Positions 51,756 to 60,692 are shown, counted from the first letter of the stretch. The stretch is DNA of 64,000 nt from Halalkaliarchaeum sp. AArc-CO (GCF_024972735.1 NZ_CP087723.1:1488001-1552000), one strand, 5' to 3'. A program made the numbers and translations. The notes: a model not told the origin generated them from the sequence alone.

Positions 51756-52664
51756 TCAGGGATCGAAGTGGTAGACGTAGGGGTGATCAGCCTTCCCAGC
51801 GGGCATAATCTCTTCGAGTAGCTCGCGAACCTCGGATTCGGAGGGAGCACTGGTGATGATTCGATCGTCGTAGATCGCTACGTAGGCTTCGTTGAGTCCC
51901 AACTCGCGCAGTTCGCGACCCAAGCTTCGGGCACGGGCTTTCCCCATCTCTTGATGGTAAATCCGCTCCAGTTCGTCGGTTTTCTCCCGCAACTGCTCGA
52001 TCTCCGACGCGTATCGTTCGCGGTTGCGCTTGTTCTTCATGTAGAAGCGCAACTCCTCGGCGTCCGTCTTTTGGTCTTCCTCGGGTGCTGGAAGCGAGTC
52101 GATGATGCCGAAGCGATGTTTGGCCTCCTCGTATTCGTCGTCGATGTCTGCGCTGAGCGAGCCCCCGAAGATGATGTTCTTGACCCCGATCCACCCGTCG
52201 TAGACGATCTGGTCCTCGAACGGTAACAGGGCGACACTCGAAACCGGGACTGGAAGTGCGGACTCGTCCCACAATTCGGCGAACGGAAGCCGAGCAGGGC
52301 GGACTGCGTATGCTTTCGGCGGTTCTGTCCAATCGAGGAAGATCGCATCGTCCTCTCGATAGCGGACGACGACGAACTCGCCGGCGACGAAGTCAGTCCA
52401 CGCTGCGACCTGTTCGAGATCAGTCTCCGACAGGTCGGGAGGGTTCTCTTCAACGAAGTCCTCAATCAAGTCTGTCGTCGACTCGTTGTACAGCGTGTTT
52501 CGGAGCGGGAGAAGCTCGTCAGTGTAGTGCTGTTCAAGATCAGCGACCGTTTCGATTTCTTCGATGACCTCGAATCGGTCGTTGACATACACCAACAGAT
52601 GGGCGTACAGGTCTAGAAACCGTTGCTCACTCTCTTCGGATAGTCGTCTGTCGGCTTCACTCAT
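51756..52664 (-). CDS. Uncharacterised protein with DUF5678-like C-terminus
   Basis: A 302-residue protein. The N-terminal two thirds resemble no family I know and include an aromatic-rich region (AAWTDFVAGEFVVVRYRE). A coiled coil spans about residues 205-250 (EIEQLREKTDELERIYHQEM). The last 50 residues, AYVAIYDDRIITSAPSESEV then PYVYHFDP, resemble the small DUF5678 fold. Function unknown. It is downstream of the PIN/UPF0175 pair on the same strand, 58 bp away. Confidence 0.7.
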   Translation of the reverse strand: MSEADRRLSEESEQRFLDLYAHLLVYVNDRFEVIEEIETVADLEQHYTDELLPLRNTLYNESTTDLIEDFVEENPPDLSETDLEQVAAWTDFVAGEFVVVRYREDDAIFLDWTEPPKAYAVRPARLPFAELWDESALPVPVSSVALLPFEDQIVYDGWIGVKNIIFGGSLSADIDDEYEEAKHRFGIIDSLPAPEEDQKTDAEELRFYMKNKRNRERYASEIEQLREKTDELERIYHQEMGKARARSLGRELRELGLNEAYVAIYDDRIITSAPSESEVRELLEEIMPAGKADHPYVYHFDP

Positions 52665-52722
52665 TGGTAATAGACGTGTTCACGGGCACACTAATCAGGC
52701 GTTTCGAACACAAGCAAGCCCG

Positions 52723-53229
52723 TCATCGATACTCGGAAATCGTCCGATACGGGACGTAGTAACCGATCTCATCGATCCACGTCGACAGCCACCCGTCAGC
52801 AGTCGCTTCATCGATCTTCCCAGCATCGATTGCAGCCAACAGAACGCCAACCGACCCGACAACGGTCACGCCCTGGTCTTTCGCAAAGGATCGGGCATCT
52901 CCGTCGTCTGTCAGCAGCCGACCGTCGTGTGCGTCGGCGAGGGCGAACGCTTGGGCTTCCCCGGGGTCGAGGTGCCCACCAACAACGGCTTCTCTGTTTG
53001 CGACAGTATCCGAAATCGTCGCGACTGGGATTTCGTCATCAAGCGTATCGAGTGCTTCCTGGAGATATGGGTGATTATCGATGCCGTGTTCAAGCTCCTC
53101 ACGCACGACTGGTACCGTACAGATTCCAGATAGGTCAGCAACTACCCACAGCTGATCGATGTACGCAAAATTCGAGAGTACAGTCGTGTTCAAGACGCTC
53201 GGGTGCGCTGGGAGATCGTCACCTGTCAT
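52723..53229 (-). CDS. PIN-domain toxin (VapC-like)
   Basis: A 168-residue PIN-domain protein and probable RNase toxin of a type II pair. The first conserved position, normally Asp in LDTNVL, is Asn14 in VLNTTVLSNF. The other acidic residues are seen in LDPGEAQAFALAD and LLTDDGDARSFA. Loss of the first aspartate could reduce activity, or the family may use this variant. The ATG overlaps the antitoxin stop (ATGA). It has the usual length for archaeal PIN toxins of this subgroup. Confidence 0.82.
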   Translation of the reverse strand: MTGDDLPAHPSVLNTTVLSNFAYIDQLWVVADLSGICTVPVVREELEHGIDNHPYLQEALDTLDDEIPVATISDTVANREAVVGGHLDPGEAQAFALADAHDGRLLTDDGDARSFAKDQGVTVVGSVGVLLAAIDAGKIDEATADGWLSTWIDEIGYYVPYRTISEYR

Positions 53230-53594
53230 TTAGCACGTGACTCCTCATCAGACGAGTCCTCATCATCGAATTCGAGTTCGCGTGCTGTTTCTATCTCGTA
53301 GGCTGCGTCGTCTTCGTCGACGAGCCCCAGACGAAGTTCAACACCGTGCTCACGGAGGATGTCACGCATCGTCCAGCGGTCGACATCAGCGAGCCTCGCG
53401 GCATCACCGAGTGTGATCCGCTCGCGTTCGTAGAGGGCGACCGCAGCTGCAATACGCTCGCTTTCGTGGTCCTCGAAGTATTCACGCACGAACTCTCGCA
53501 ACGCATCGCTCTTGCCACTAAACACACCAGCCTCGACAGCGCCCTCGATGAGGAGATCGAGATCGTCTGGATAGGAGCCGGTGATTCGAGCCAT
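53226..53594 (-). CDS. UPF0175-family antitoxin
   Basis: A 122-residue protein of the UPF0175 family, archaeal antitoxins with a ribbon-helix-helix-like start and HTH centre. The core has RITLGDAARLADVDRWTMRD and the distal ELRLGLVDEDD. It precedes and overlaps the PIN gene, the normal antitoxin-toxin order. The protein should neutralise the PIN protein and repress its own promoter in the divergent 53595-53783 region. Confidence 0.85.
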   Translation of the reverse strand: MARITGSYPDDLDLLIEGAVEAGVFSGKSDALREFVREYFEDHESERIAAAVALYERERITLGDAARLADVDRWTMRDILREHGVELRLGLVDEDDAAYEIETARELEFDDEDSSDEESRAK

Positions 53595-53783
53595 CGTTCT
53601 ATCCCAGACTACGCCTTCATACTATTTATGAACTTCGCCAGAATGCCATATGCATTGAGACGACCAGTCTCAACTACTGTCCCCAAGCATTCAATATAGC
53701 GCCATATAGTTTATTTCGATGGTTGTTGTCGGCGTGTGCTCGAGTGTCGGCACCCCTTTGGGGCAGCCGTTCCCCCACTCTGT

Positions 53784-54590
53784 ATGAACGTCCGAGACCC
53801 GAGCGAGTTCCTCTTGATCGGAATGGTGCATTTACCGCCGTTGCCCGGTTCTCCCGACAGTACTGGGATCGATGACGCCTTGAAACGAGCCGTAGCTGAC
53901 GCCACAGCACTCGAAGATGGTGGTATCGACGCAATCCTCGTGGAAAACTTCGGCGACGCGCCGTTTTACCCCGACGAAGTGCCGAAACACACCGTCGCGT
54001 CGATGACGCGGATCGCAACTGAGCTCAGCGAGGCGATCGACGTTCCCCTGGGGGTCAACGTCTTGCGGAACGACGTCCCCGCGGCGATCGCAGTTGCCGG
54101 CGCCGTCGGGGGAGAGTTCGTCAGGGCGAACGTTCACGCCGGCACCCGAATCACCGACCAGGGGATCATCGAAGGAGCTGCCCACGAGACGATCCGCCTC
54201 AGGGAACAACTCGACCCCGAAATCGCCGTACTGGCGGACGTCGATGTCAAACACTCGCAACCAGTTTCACCGGGGTACGACCCGGCCACAGCACTCGAAG
54301 ACGTCGTCGAACGAGGGTTAGCAGACGGCGTAATCGTTTCCGGATCGGCGACGGGGAAAAAGGCTGATCCCGAATACGTATCCGATCTGTGTGAGGCCGT
54401 CACCGAAACCTCACGGAGTCCCCCCGTTTTCGTTGGAAGTGGAGTCGACGTCGACAACCTGGAACAGTATCTCGAAATCGCCGACGGCGCGATCGTCGGC
54501 TCCGCTTTCAAGCCGGATGGTGACCTCAGAACTCCCGTCGAAGCAGAGCTCGTCGAGATGCTCGTCCGACGAACACGACGAAATAGGTGA
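53784..54590 (+). CDS. BtpA/SgcQ-family protein
   Basis: A 268-residue TIM-barrel-like protein of the BtpA family. Segments LIGMVHLPPLPGSP, DAILVENFGDAPFY, LGVNVLRND and VIVSGSATGKKADPEYV are characteristic. In cyanobacteria BtpA stabilises photosystem I; elsewhere it may be a nucleoside- or sugar-phosphate-related enzyme, so the role here is unknown. ATG 53784 is preferred; a TATA-like CATATAGTTTATTT lies near 53704-53716, giving a leader of about 40 nt. Core-like codon use in an otherwise accessory region. Confidence 0.87.
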   Translation: MNVRDPSEFLLIGMVHLPPLPGSPDSTGIDDALKRAVADATALEDGGIDAILVENFGDAPFYPDEVPKHTVASMTRIATELSEAIDVPLGVNVLRNDVPAAIAVAGAVGGEFVRANVHAGTRITDQGIIEGAAHETIRLREQLDPEIAVLADVDVKHSQPVSPGYDPATALEDVVERGLADGVIVSGSATGKKADPEYVSDLCEAVTETSRSPPVFVGSGVDVDNLEQYLEIADGAIVGSAFKPDGDLRTPVEAELVEMLVRRTRRNR

Positions 54591-54900
54591 CGGATCCGAC
54601 GGAGTGTTCGTCGAAACCACGATTCAAATTTTGACCATATCTAAACGACTGTATTCGATATCTGTCCGATAAAAGCCGACATAACTCACTCCTTTCCGTC
54701 GATTCAAAAGCGACGAAATATCGGAATCCACCCCGAGTATACTAATCCTGAATTATAGTACTACATGAATTGAGAATAGTACTACAATTTCGGATTACAG
54801 GATATTCCGCCGGGTATATCTAGGGCTAGAACTCCGGGTAAGTGTCCTTATCCCGAAGTGTGGGGATAGATTGAAGGGACTGCCGCCAGAGCGAGGAAAC
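54591..54900. other. AT-rich intergenic region before the DUF5805 gene
   Basis: About 310 bp with no convincing gene. It holds two copies of an 11-bp palindromic element (54755-54765 and 54776-54786) and a TATA-like GTATATCT at about 54814-54821. Composition is far more AT-rich than the core chromosome. Confidence 0.6.
54755..54786. promoter_or_regulatory. Twin ATAGTACTACA elements, 21 bp apart
   Basis: The 11-mer ATAGTACTACA occurs at 54755-54765 and 54776-54786, containing the palindrome TAGTACTA in each. A 21-bp repeat distance is two turns of B-DNA, suiting binding of two dimers on one face. They lie just upstream of the TATA-like box for the DUF5805/integrase genes. Confidence 0.55.
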
Positions 54901-55293
54901 ATGGGCAGCGAGGACGAGCGCGTCGCCGTGAAGACCTACGTGCCGGCGTATCAAAAAACGCGGTGGCGTGAACACGCAGACCAGCTGGGAATGAGCCAAA
55001 GCGAGTTCCTGCGAACGATGGTGCAGGCGGGTCGTCGCGGATTCGATCTCGCGGAGAAGTCCGAGGAAGGTGGTTCTAACGCCACGAACCCCGGGGGTGA
55101 CGTCCTCGAAAGCCGGATACACGACCTCCTGGAATCTGAGGGGACGTTGGACTGGGACGAACTCCGGGAGGAACTGGCTGTCGATCTCGAAGACCGGATG
55201 GATGAAGCACTGTCTGGCTTGCAGGACAGAAACCAGGTGAAGTACAGTGGACGGGACGGCGGATACACCCTGACCGAAGAGGGAGGTACGTAG
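54901..55293 (+). CDS. DUF5805-type DNA-binding-like protein
   Basis: A 130-residue protein with a ribbon-helix-helix-like start, RVAVKTYVPAYQKTRWREHA, and a recognition helix with MSQSEFLRTMVQAGRRG. The second half resembles a small winged-helix (LDWDELREELAVDLEDRMDE, then YTLTEEGGT). In haloarchaea DUF5805 proteins are commonly encoded immediately upstream of tyrosine recombinases, as here (6-bp gap). I infer that it regulates or assists the integrase. ATG 54901 is chosen over a TTG at 54871. Confidence 0.82.
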   Translation: MGSEDERVAVKTYVPAYQKTRWREHADQLGMSQSEFLRTMVQAGRRGFDLAEKSEEGGSNATNPGGDVLESRIHDLLESEGTLDWDELREELAVDLEDRMDEALSGLQDRNQVKYSGRDGGYTLTEEGGT

Positions 55294-55299
55294 TACCCA

Positions 55300-56373
55300 A
55301 TGAGCGTCGATTCCACCGAGGCGGATCCGGAAGACCCCATCGCATACTTCCTCGAGGACCTCACCTTCCACGGCAAGACGGAGCGCACCCGGGACGCTTA
55401 CGAACGCGTGCTCCGGGAGTTCGAGGCGTTTCTCGCCGATCCAGAACAGAGTCCCCAGGAACGGCCGGTGAATCCCGCCGAGGCGTCGTATCGGGATTGT
55501 ATGGCGTACATTCACACCCTGCGCGGATCGGTGAGCGAAAGCACCGTTGCGACGTATGCGGCGTATCTCCACCGCTTTTACGCCTACATGACCCAGGTCG
55601 GAGCGTTCGACGCCAACCCGATGGCGCTGGTCGTCGAAGAAATGGACGAAACCGTCGAGAAAGACCCCCAGCGACGGGAAATTTCGATTCCCGAGATGCG
55701 CGCTTTCCTCGGGGACATCGACCATCCGTTGCATCGCGCCGTCGTCGTCACCCTTTTGAAAACTGGCATGCGGGTCGGCGAACTGTGCAATCTCGACCTT
55801 CGGGACCTCTGGCTTTCCGACACGCAAGTCGTCGACGAGTACGGTGTCTCCCCCAGAGCACAGCTGTCAGGGCACCCGGATTCACTGTACGTACCGACGG
55901 AACCGACCGTGGGCGAACAGTACAACGGTGAAGTCAGAACAGCTTCGAACAAGCGCCAGCGGGAGACGATCATCCCGGTCGACGAGGAACTCGGGGGCGT
56001 CCTCCTCCGGTGGCTGGCTGTCCGTCCCGACGCGAGATCGGCGGCGGAACCGCTGTTCGTCGCCACGAGTGAAGACTGGGGAACCCGACTGGACCCCGCC
56101 GCCGTCAGGCACATCGTCGAACAACACGCCCGTGAGTGGGGATGGTATCACACCGGCGGTGGCTCCGCGGAAAACGTCACTCCCCACTACTTTCGGCACT
56201 TCTTTACCACCCACCTCCGCGACCGGACCGGCGACCGCGGCATCGTGAAGTATCTCCGCGGGGACGTTGCCAGCGACATTATCGACACGTATACACACAA
56301 CTGGGGCGACCAGGTTCGTGACACCTACGAGACATATATCTACTCGATCGTCGGCGGATCCGACACTGCATAA
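55300..56373 (+). CDS. Tyrosine recombinase (XerC/D-like integrase)
   Basis: A 357-residue site-specific recombinase. An N-terminal SAM-like core-binding domain (about 1-115) is followed by the catalytic domain: Arg in LLKTGMRVGELCNL, the His-x-x-Arg box in TPHYFRHFFTTHLRD, and a candidate nucleophile Tyr in IDTYTHNW. It resembles haloarchaeal chromosomal or plasmid XerD-like proteins and has full length. It follows the DUF5805 gene with a 6-bp gap, probably one transcript. No tRNA or obvious attachment site is adjacent. Confidence 0.9.
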   Translation: MSVDSTEADPEDPIAYFLEDLTFHGKTERTRDAYERVLREFEAFLADPEQSPQERPVNPAEASYRDCMAYIHTLRGSVSESTVATYAAYLHRFYAYMTQVGAFDANPMALVVEEMDETVEKDPQRREISIPEMRAFLGDIDHPLHRAVVVTLLKTGMRVGELCNLDLRDLWLSDTQVVDEYGVSPRAQLSGHPDSLYVPTEPTVGEQYNGEVRTASNKRQRETIIPVDEELGGVLLRWLAVRPDARSAAEPLFVATSEDWGTRLDPAAVRHIVEQHAREWGWYHTGGGSAENVTPHYFRHFFTTHLRDRTGDRGIVKYLRGDVASDIIDTYTHNWGDQVRDTYETYIYSIVGGSDTA

Positions 56374-56850
56374 ACCATATATTGCGATATGAAAACCTCG
56401 GGGTGGGGTGTTCTGCAAAGGTACAAGAAACCCCGGCGATAGCGAACCGAGTGAATGCTTATTTCTTTTGTGTAGAGGGGAACAATTTCCGAAAAGGGGT
56501 TATACCCCTGAAAAGGCGATTTATGGATAATGACCTTCGAGTATGTACTTTCCCGAGTAGTGCCACACACGGTTCAGGGTGGATAAAGCGGCGTGATTGA
56601 CGAATCGTTACGATAGTTCTATTGCCATGATCTGAACACCGAAATCCTGAATCTGTTTGTTCCACTCCGGGATCGTCCATTGATCATGGTTCGCCTGTCC
56701 TGATCGCGTGGGTCGCCAGTGCTGACCGAGGTGGCACTTTCGGTCAGAGAATCAACGGGCCGGCCCACGCGGCCTTTACAACTGCCTACCAATTTCGATC
56801 TGGGGGGTGACGGGAAAGAGTACTTGATCCCTCTCCGCGAAGAATTACCC
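56374..56850. other. Long intergenic region after the integrase
   Basis: About 477 bp with no convincing gene. It contains a small hairpin at 56495-56509 (AGGGGT and ACCCCT around TAT) and a nested stem structure at 56706-56770. The left half is AT-rich. A mobile-element boundary may lie in this stretch. Confidence 0.6.
56706..56770. other. Nested inverted repeats, possible structured RNA or operator
   Basis: An outer perfect stem of 7 bp (GCGTGGG 56706-56712 with CCCACGC 56764-56770) encloses an inner perfect stem of 8 bp (CTGACCGA 56722-56729 with TCGGTCAG 56740-56747). The region lies 80-145 bp upstream of the UspA start at 56851. Confidence 0.4.
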
Positions 56851-57705
56851 ATGTACGACCGGCTGCTCATCGCGGTCGACGGAAGCACTGGCGCCGCCCG
56901 CGCGGTCGAATACGGTCTCTCAGTCGCCAGGGCGACGGACGCGGCGGTGGACCTCCTGTACGTCGTCGACACGTCGATCGATCGGCTGATCGATCCGGAG
57001 GACGGGCGAACGCTGCTCGATCGGTCGGAGAAGTCCGGCAGGCGTGTGACTGCCGAGATTCAAAAGCGTGCGGAGGGTCTCGACGTCGACCGGGAGATCA
57101 GACGCGGCCGACCGTACGAAGAAATCATCGCACACGCCCACGAACGTGACGTCGATCTGTGTGTGCTCGGAACACGTGGGGCGGGCGATCGCCGACTCGG
57201 CAGCACGGCAGAGCGGGTCGTTACTCTGGCGGATGTGCCCGTCGTGTCTGTTCCGGACACCGAGGAGGTTCAGCATTCGTTGCCGGATCCACTCTCGGAC
57301 ATCGTGGTGGCGACTGACGGGAGCGACGCGGCCGAACGTGCCGCAGACCACGCATTACAGATTGCGGAACGCTTCGGTGCGACACTGCATGCGGTGTACG
57401 TGATCGACTCGACAGTGTACGACCTCGAGGACGCTCCACGGAGTATCGTGGGATTGCTCCGGGAGGGTGGCGAGACGGTAGTCGAGGAGATCACCGCGAG
57501 CGCGAAGGAGGTGAACGTTCCCACCACGGGTCAGGTTCTCCGGGGCGCGCCGGCGTCAGAGCTGTGTGGATACGCAGACGGCGTCGACGCAGGTCTGATC
57601 GCCGTCGGGACGCGAGGGCGCGAGGGAGTGCCAGACCGGCTGCTCGGGAGCACGACGAGGCGGATCATCCGGGACGCCGGCCGCCCGGTGCTGTCATTGC
57701 GGTAG
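56851..57705 (+). CDS. Tandem-domain universal stress protein
   Basis: A 284-residue protein with two UspA domains. Domain 1 starts MYDRLLIAVDGSTGAARAV and has GTRGAGDRRLGSTAERV; domain 2 starts IVVATDGSDAAERAADHAL and has GTRGREGVPDRLLGSTTRRI. Both carry the ATP-binding glycine pattern. ATG 56851 is the family start; the frame is open to 56719 but contains only structured intergenic DNA. It converges on the ABC ATPase gene with a 2-bp gap. Confidence 0.92.
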   Translation: MYDRLLIAVDGSTGAARAVEYGLSVARATDAAVDLLYVVDTSIDRLIDPEDGRTLLDRSEKSGRRVTAEIQKRAEGLDVDREIRRGRPYEEIIAHAHERDVDLCVLGTRGAGDRRLGSTAERVVTLADVPVVSVPDTEEVQHSLPDPLSDIVVATDGSDAAERAADHALQIAERFGATLHAVYVIDSTVYDLEDAPRSIVGLLREGGETVVEEITASAKEVNVPTTGQVLRGAPASELCGYADGVDAGLIAVGTRGREGVPDRLLGSTTRRIIRDAGRPVLSLR

Positions 57706-57707
57706 CG

Positions 57708-58511
57708 TCAGTGCACAGCGTCGTGTGATGTCGTCGCGATCGGTGCATCGGGCAGTACGACCGTCCGTCCGTTCCGCCGTTCGACCTCTGCACGAACGCC
57801 GTACACCTCTTCGATCGTCTCGGGTGTCAAGACGTCGGATCCACCGATCGCGTGAATCCTCCCGTCGTGGAGCATCGCGATCCGATCGGCGAACCGCGTC
57901 GCCAGGTTCAGATCGTGGATCGCCATTACGACTGCCCGGCCACGGTCGCGTTCCTCCCGGAGCGCCTCGAGCACTTCCAGCTGATGTCTGACGTCCAGAT
58001 CGCTGGTTGGTTCATCGAGCACCAGCAATCGCGGCTGCTGGGCGAGCGCTCTCGCGATGGTCACTTTCTGGCGTTGGCCGCCGCTTAAGCCTTCGAAGGG
58101 GCGGTCCGAAAGCTCAGAGAGGTCGAGCCGATCGAGCAGTCGCGTGACGAGTTGGAGGTCCTCGTCAACAGGTCGCCAACTCGCGTGTGGTCGCCGGCCG
58201 AGCAACACCGTGTCGAAAACGGTCGCTGGATAGCGCCCGCGCTCCCGCTGAGGGACATAGCCCACGCGACGCGCGATCTCGGGCCGAGACAGCTCGGAGA
58301 TGGCTGTTCCATCCAGGAAAACTTCCCCCGCATCGGGCTCGTGGATCCCGTTGAGACATTTGAGCAACGTACTCTTGCCAGATCCGTTCGGCCCGACGAG
58401 CGCGAGAAGTTCCGCCTCGTCGATCGCGAGGTCGATCCCGCTGAGAACCGGCGTGTCGTCGTACGCGAAACGCAGGGTTTCGACATCGACCAGGCGTTCT
58501 GATCGGGTCAC
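57708..58511 (-). CDS. btuD: FecCD/BtuCD-type ABC transporter ATP-binding protein
   Basis: A 267-residue ATPase with Walker A GPNGSGKST, signature LSGGQRQK, and Walker B LLVLDEPTSDLD. It powers uptake of cobalamin or an iron chelate; sequence alone does not separate these. Its ATG overlaps the permease gene (ATGA). The third gene of btuF-btuC-btuD on the minus strand. The symbol is by family and gene order. Confidence 0.88.
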   Translation of the reverse strand: MTRSERLVDVETLRFAYDDTPVLSGIDLAIDEAELLALVGPNGSGKSTLLKCLNGIHEPDAGEVFLDGTAISELSRPEIARRVGYVPQRERGRYPATVFDTVLLGRRPHASWRPVDEDLQLVTRLLDRLDLSELSDRPFEGLSGGQRQKVTIARALAQQPRLLVLDEPTSDLDVRHQLEVLEALREERDRGRAVVMAIHDLNLATRFADRIAMLHDGRIHAIGGSDVLTPETIEEVYGVRAEVERRNGRTVVLPDAPIATTSHDAVH

Positions 58512-59545
58512 CAGTACTCCCTCCCTCTAATCACCAGATACAGGAACAGCGGTGCCCCGAGAAACGCCGTGAGAATACCGACCGGCAACACGACTGGATC
58601 AAAAGCGGTGCGGGCGACCGTGTCAGAAACCAAAAGCAATAGCCCACCGACGACACAGGAAAGTGGGATCACGTACCGGTCGTCGCCGCCCACGAGCTTC
58701 CGCACGATGTGGGGAACGACGAGCCCGACGAAGCTGATGATTCCCACAAAGGCAGTGATCGTTGCGGTCACGAGCGACGCGACGACCATCCCGTTGACTC
58801 TGAGCCGTCTCACGTCGACTCCGAGACCGGCTGCCGTTTCGTCACCCGCCGAGAGCGCCGTGTAGTCCCAGCTGTTGTACACGAAATACCCCGTCGCCAC
58901 AGCGGCGACCGACGACATCACACCCAGTTCGAGATACGCCGGCCGTCCGACGTCACCGAACGTCCAGAACACGATCGCAGAGACGTCAGAGGGATCTGCA
59001 AGGTACTGCAGTGCCGACGTCCCTGCGGCGAACATCGACCCCAGTGCGATCCCGGTGAGGATCATCGTCTCCGGGGTCGCCCGGGTGTACACCACCAGAA
59101 GGAGAATCGCGCCAGCCGACATCAGCGAGAACAGGAACGCCGAGCCGGCAATCACGTACTGTGAGACGAGTACCCCTGTTCCCGATAGCACGACGACAGC
59201 GACGGCTGCGCCGAAGGCGGCCGCCTGCGAGATTCCGAGTGTAAACGGGGAGCCGAGGGGGTTGTTCAACACCTTTTGCATTGCCGCCCCGGCGACGGAC
59301 AACCCGAGGCCAGCAGCGATTGCAGAAAGCACCCGGGGGAGACGGATCCGCCAGACGATCGTCTCGTTGGTCGCTGACGCCTCGCCAGAGAGAATCTGCA
59401 GGACGTCGACGACGGACAGCTCCGCGGCGCCGGCGGCGATAGACCACGCAGTTGCGAGGACCAGCAGCCCCACCGACCCGACACCGACGAGTCGCTTCCG
59501 CCGATTCCGTCGTTTGTATCGGACGTGTGCTGGCGTCGATGACAT
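58508..59545 (-). CDS. btuC: FecCD-type ABC transporter permease
   Basis: A 345-residue permease with about ten helices and FecCD patches such as RLPRVLSAIAAGLGLSVAGA, LNNPLGSPFTLGIS and GIISFVGLVVPHIVRKLVG. It forms the membrane channel with two ATPase and one binding-protein subunits. It overlaps btuD and lies 8 bp after the binding protein, so one operon. Cobalamin or siderophore import remain alternatives. Confidence 0.9.
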   Translation of the reverse strand: MSSTPAHVRYKRRNRRKRLVGVGSVGLLVLATAWSIAAGAAELSVVDVLQILSGEASATNETIVWRIRLPRVLSAIAAGLGLSVAGAAMQKVLNNPLGSPFTLGISQAAAFGAAVAVVVLSGTGVLVSQYVIAGSAFLFSLMSAGAILLLVVYTRATPETMILTGIALGSMFAAGTSALQYLADPSDVSAIVFWTFGDVGRPAYLELGVMSSVAAVATGYFVYNSWDYTALSAGDETAAGLGVDVRRLRVNGMVVASLVTATITAFVGIISFVGLVVPHIVRKLVGGDDRYVIPLSCVVGGLLLLVSDTVARTAFDPVVLPVGILTAFLGAPLFLYLVIRGREYW

Positions 59546-59553
59546 AGCACTCC

Positions 59554-60657
59554 TTACAGTTCGACCGCCCCGTACGGGCCGTGTGCGTCAGCCATCCTTT
59601 CGTACAGGTCCTGGTCGAAGAACCCCCGATACACTCGATCGGCTGCCGTTTTCGGGTCGACATCGCCGAACGCCGCGGGATACAGGATCGTTCCGATGTA
59701 GTAGGCGTTAGCGAGCATGGTCGACGGATTGTAATCGTAGTAGTAATGGGGATGAACGCCGTAAACAGCGCCGTTACGGACTGCAGAGAGGGAATCTAGT
59801 CCCGATCCGCGAAGTCCGTCTTGCACAATCGAGAGGTTCGCCCGGTTGATGAATACAACTTCTGGATCCCACTCCAGGAGCTTCTCGGATGCGACGTCCC
59901 GCTTCGCCGTCGAACCGGTCGATTCGGCTGCTTTTGGCGCAAGTTCGATAGCCACCGACTCCGCTCCGACCATCGAGAACGGCGGGAACGGAACTTCGGT
60001 CGACGTCATCGCCTGACCGCCGCGGTGGCTTACGGCGCCGACGAACGTTGACGGGTGGCCGACGGCGTCACTACTCAGTTCCTGAAGTTCCTGGCGGCGG
60101 GATTCGACGAACGAGACCAGTTCCTCCGCACGTTCCGTTCGACCGACCGCTTCAGCGACCGTTCTCCAGGCCGTGTACAGCGACTCGCGATCGTCGCCGA
60201 AGTTCCCCTGGTCGACCCAGACAGTCGGGACGCCCGTCTGGGACTGCAGTTGCGCACTACCGTCCGGTGTATCCGTGGATGCGACGATCAGATCCGGAGC
60301 CTGCGTCACGATCGCCTCCGCGTCGCCGCCGTGCTGTGGCCCGGCGGTGGGCAGCTCGCGAAATTCGGGATATGCGATATTGTACGGCGGTGTCCAGTTA
60401 TCGGTGGCGCGTTCCTGGTGCTCCACGGCGACGACGTCAGAGCCGACGCCCAGGTGGCACACCAACCGGAGTGCACCCGGTCCGACGGCGACGATGCGAT
60501 CCACCTCCGCGGGCACCTGGACCGTTCTCTCGGCCATGTCGGTCAGCTCCACGCCTCCTATTGCGCCCGTAGACTGACCGTATGTACAGCCGGCGGTGGC
60601 GGAACCGACAGCGAGACCGAGTCCGGATAGGAACGCTCGGCGAGAGAAGGCGGCCAT
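59554..60657 (-). CDS. btuF: Periplasmic-type binding lipoprotein for cobalamin or iron chelate
   Basis: A 367-residue extracellular binding protein. The N-terminus has a Tat signal (SRRAFL), a hydrophobic segment and lipobox TAGC, so it is probably lipid-anchored outside the membrane. The FecB/BtuF fold follows, with VDRIVAVGPGALRLV, PDLIVASTDTPDG and VFINRANLSIVQDGL. The segment DYNPSTMLANAYYIGTI resembles archaeal iron or cobalt-chelate binders. ATG 60657 is chosen over an extension to 60732. First gene of the operon. Confidence 0.88.
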   Translation of the reverse strand: MAAFSRRAFLSGLGLAVGSATAGCTYGQSTGAIGGVELTDMAERTVQVPAEVDRIVAVGPGALRLVCHLGVGSDVVAVEHQERATDNWTPPYNIAYPEFRELPTAGPQHGGDAEAIVTQAPDLIVASTDTPDGSAQLQSQTGVPTVWVDQGNFGDDRESLYTAWRTVAEAVGRTERAEELVSFVESRRQELQELSSDAVGHPSTFVGAVSHRGGQAMTSTEVPFPPFSMVGAESVAIELAPKAAESTGSTAKRDVASEKLLEWDPEVVFINRANLSIVQDGLRGSGLDSLSAVRNGAVYGVHPHYYYDYNPSTMLANAYYIGTILYPAAFGDVDPKTAADRVYRGFFDQDLYERMADAHGPYGAVEL

Positions 60658-60692
60658 CGGTGATTCGAATAACTGTTGTCGTCGTTGCGAAA

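Noticed and set aside
53595..53783. tRNA or ncRNA in the region between the antitoxin and BtpA genes
   Set aside because: No cloverleaf or conserved tRNA T-loop sequence is present; only promoter-like AT-rich DNA.
56459..56680. 73-codon minus frame after the integrase
   Set aside because: Composition and codon use are unlike any haloarchaeal gene and it crosses hairpin DNA.
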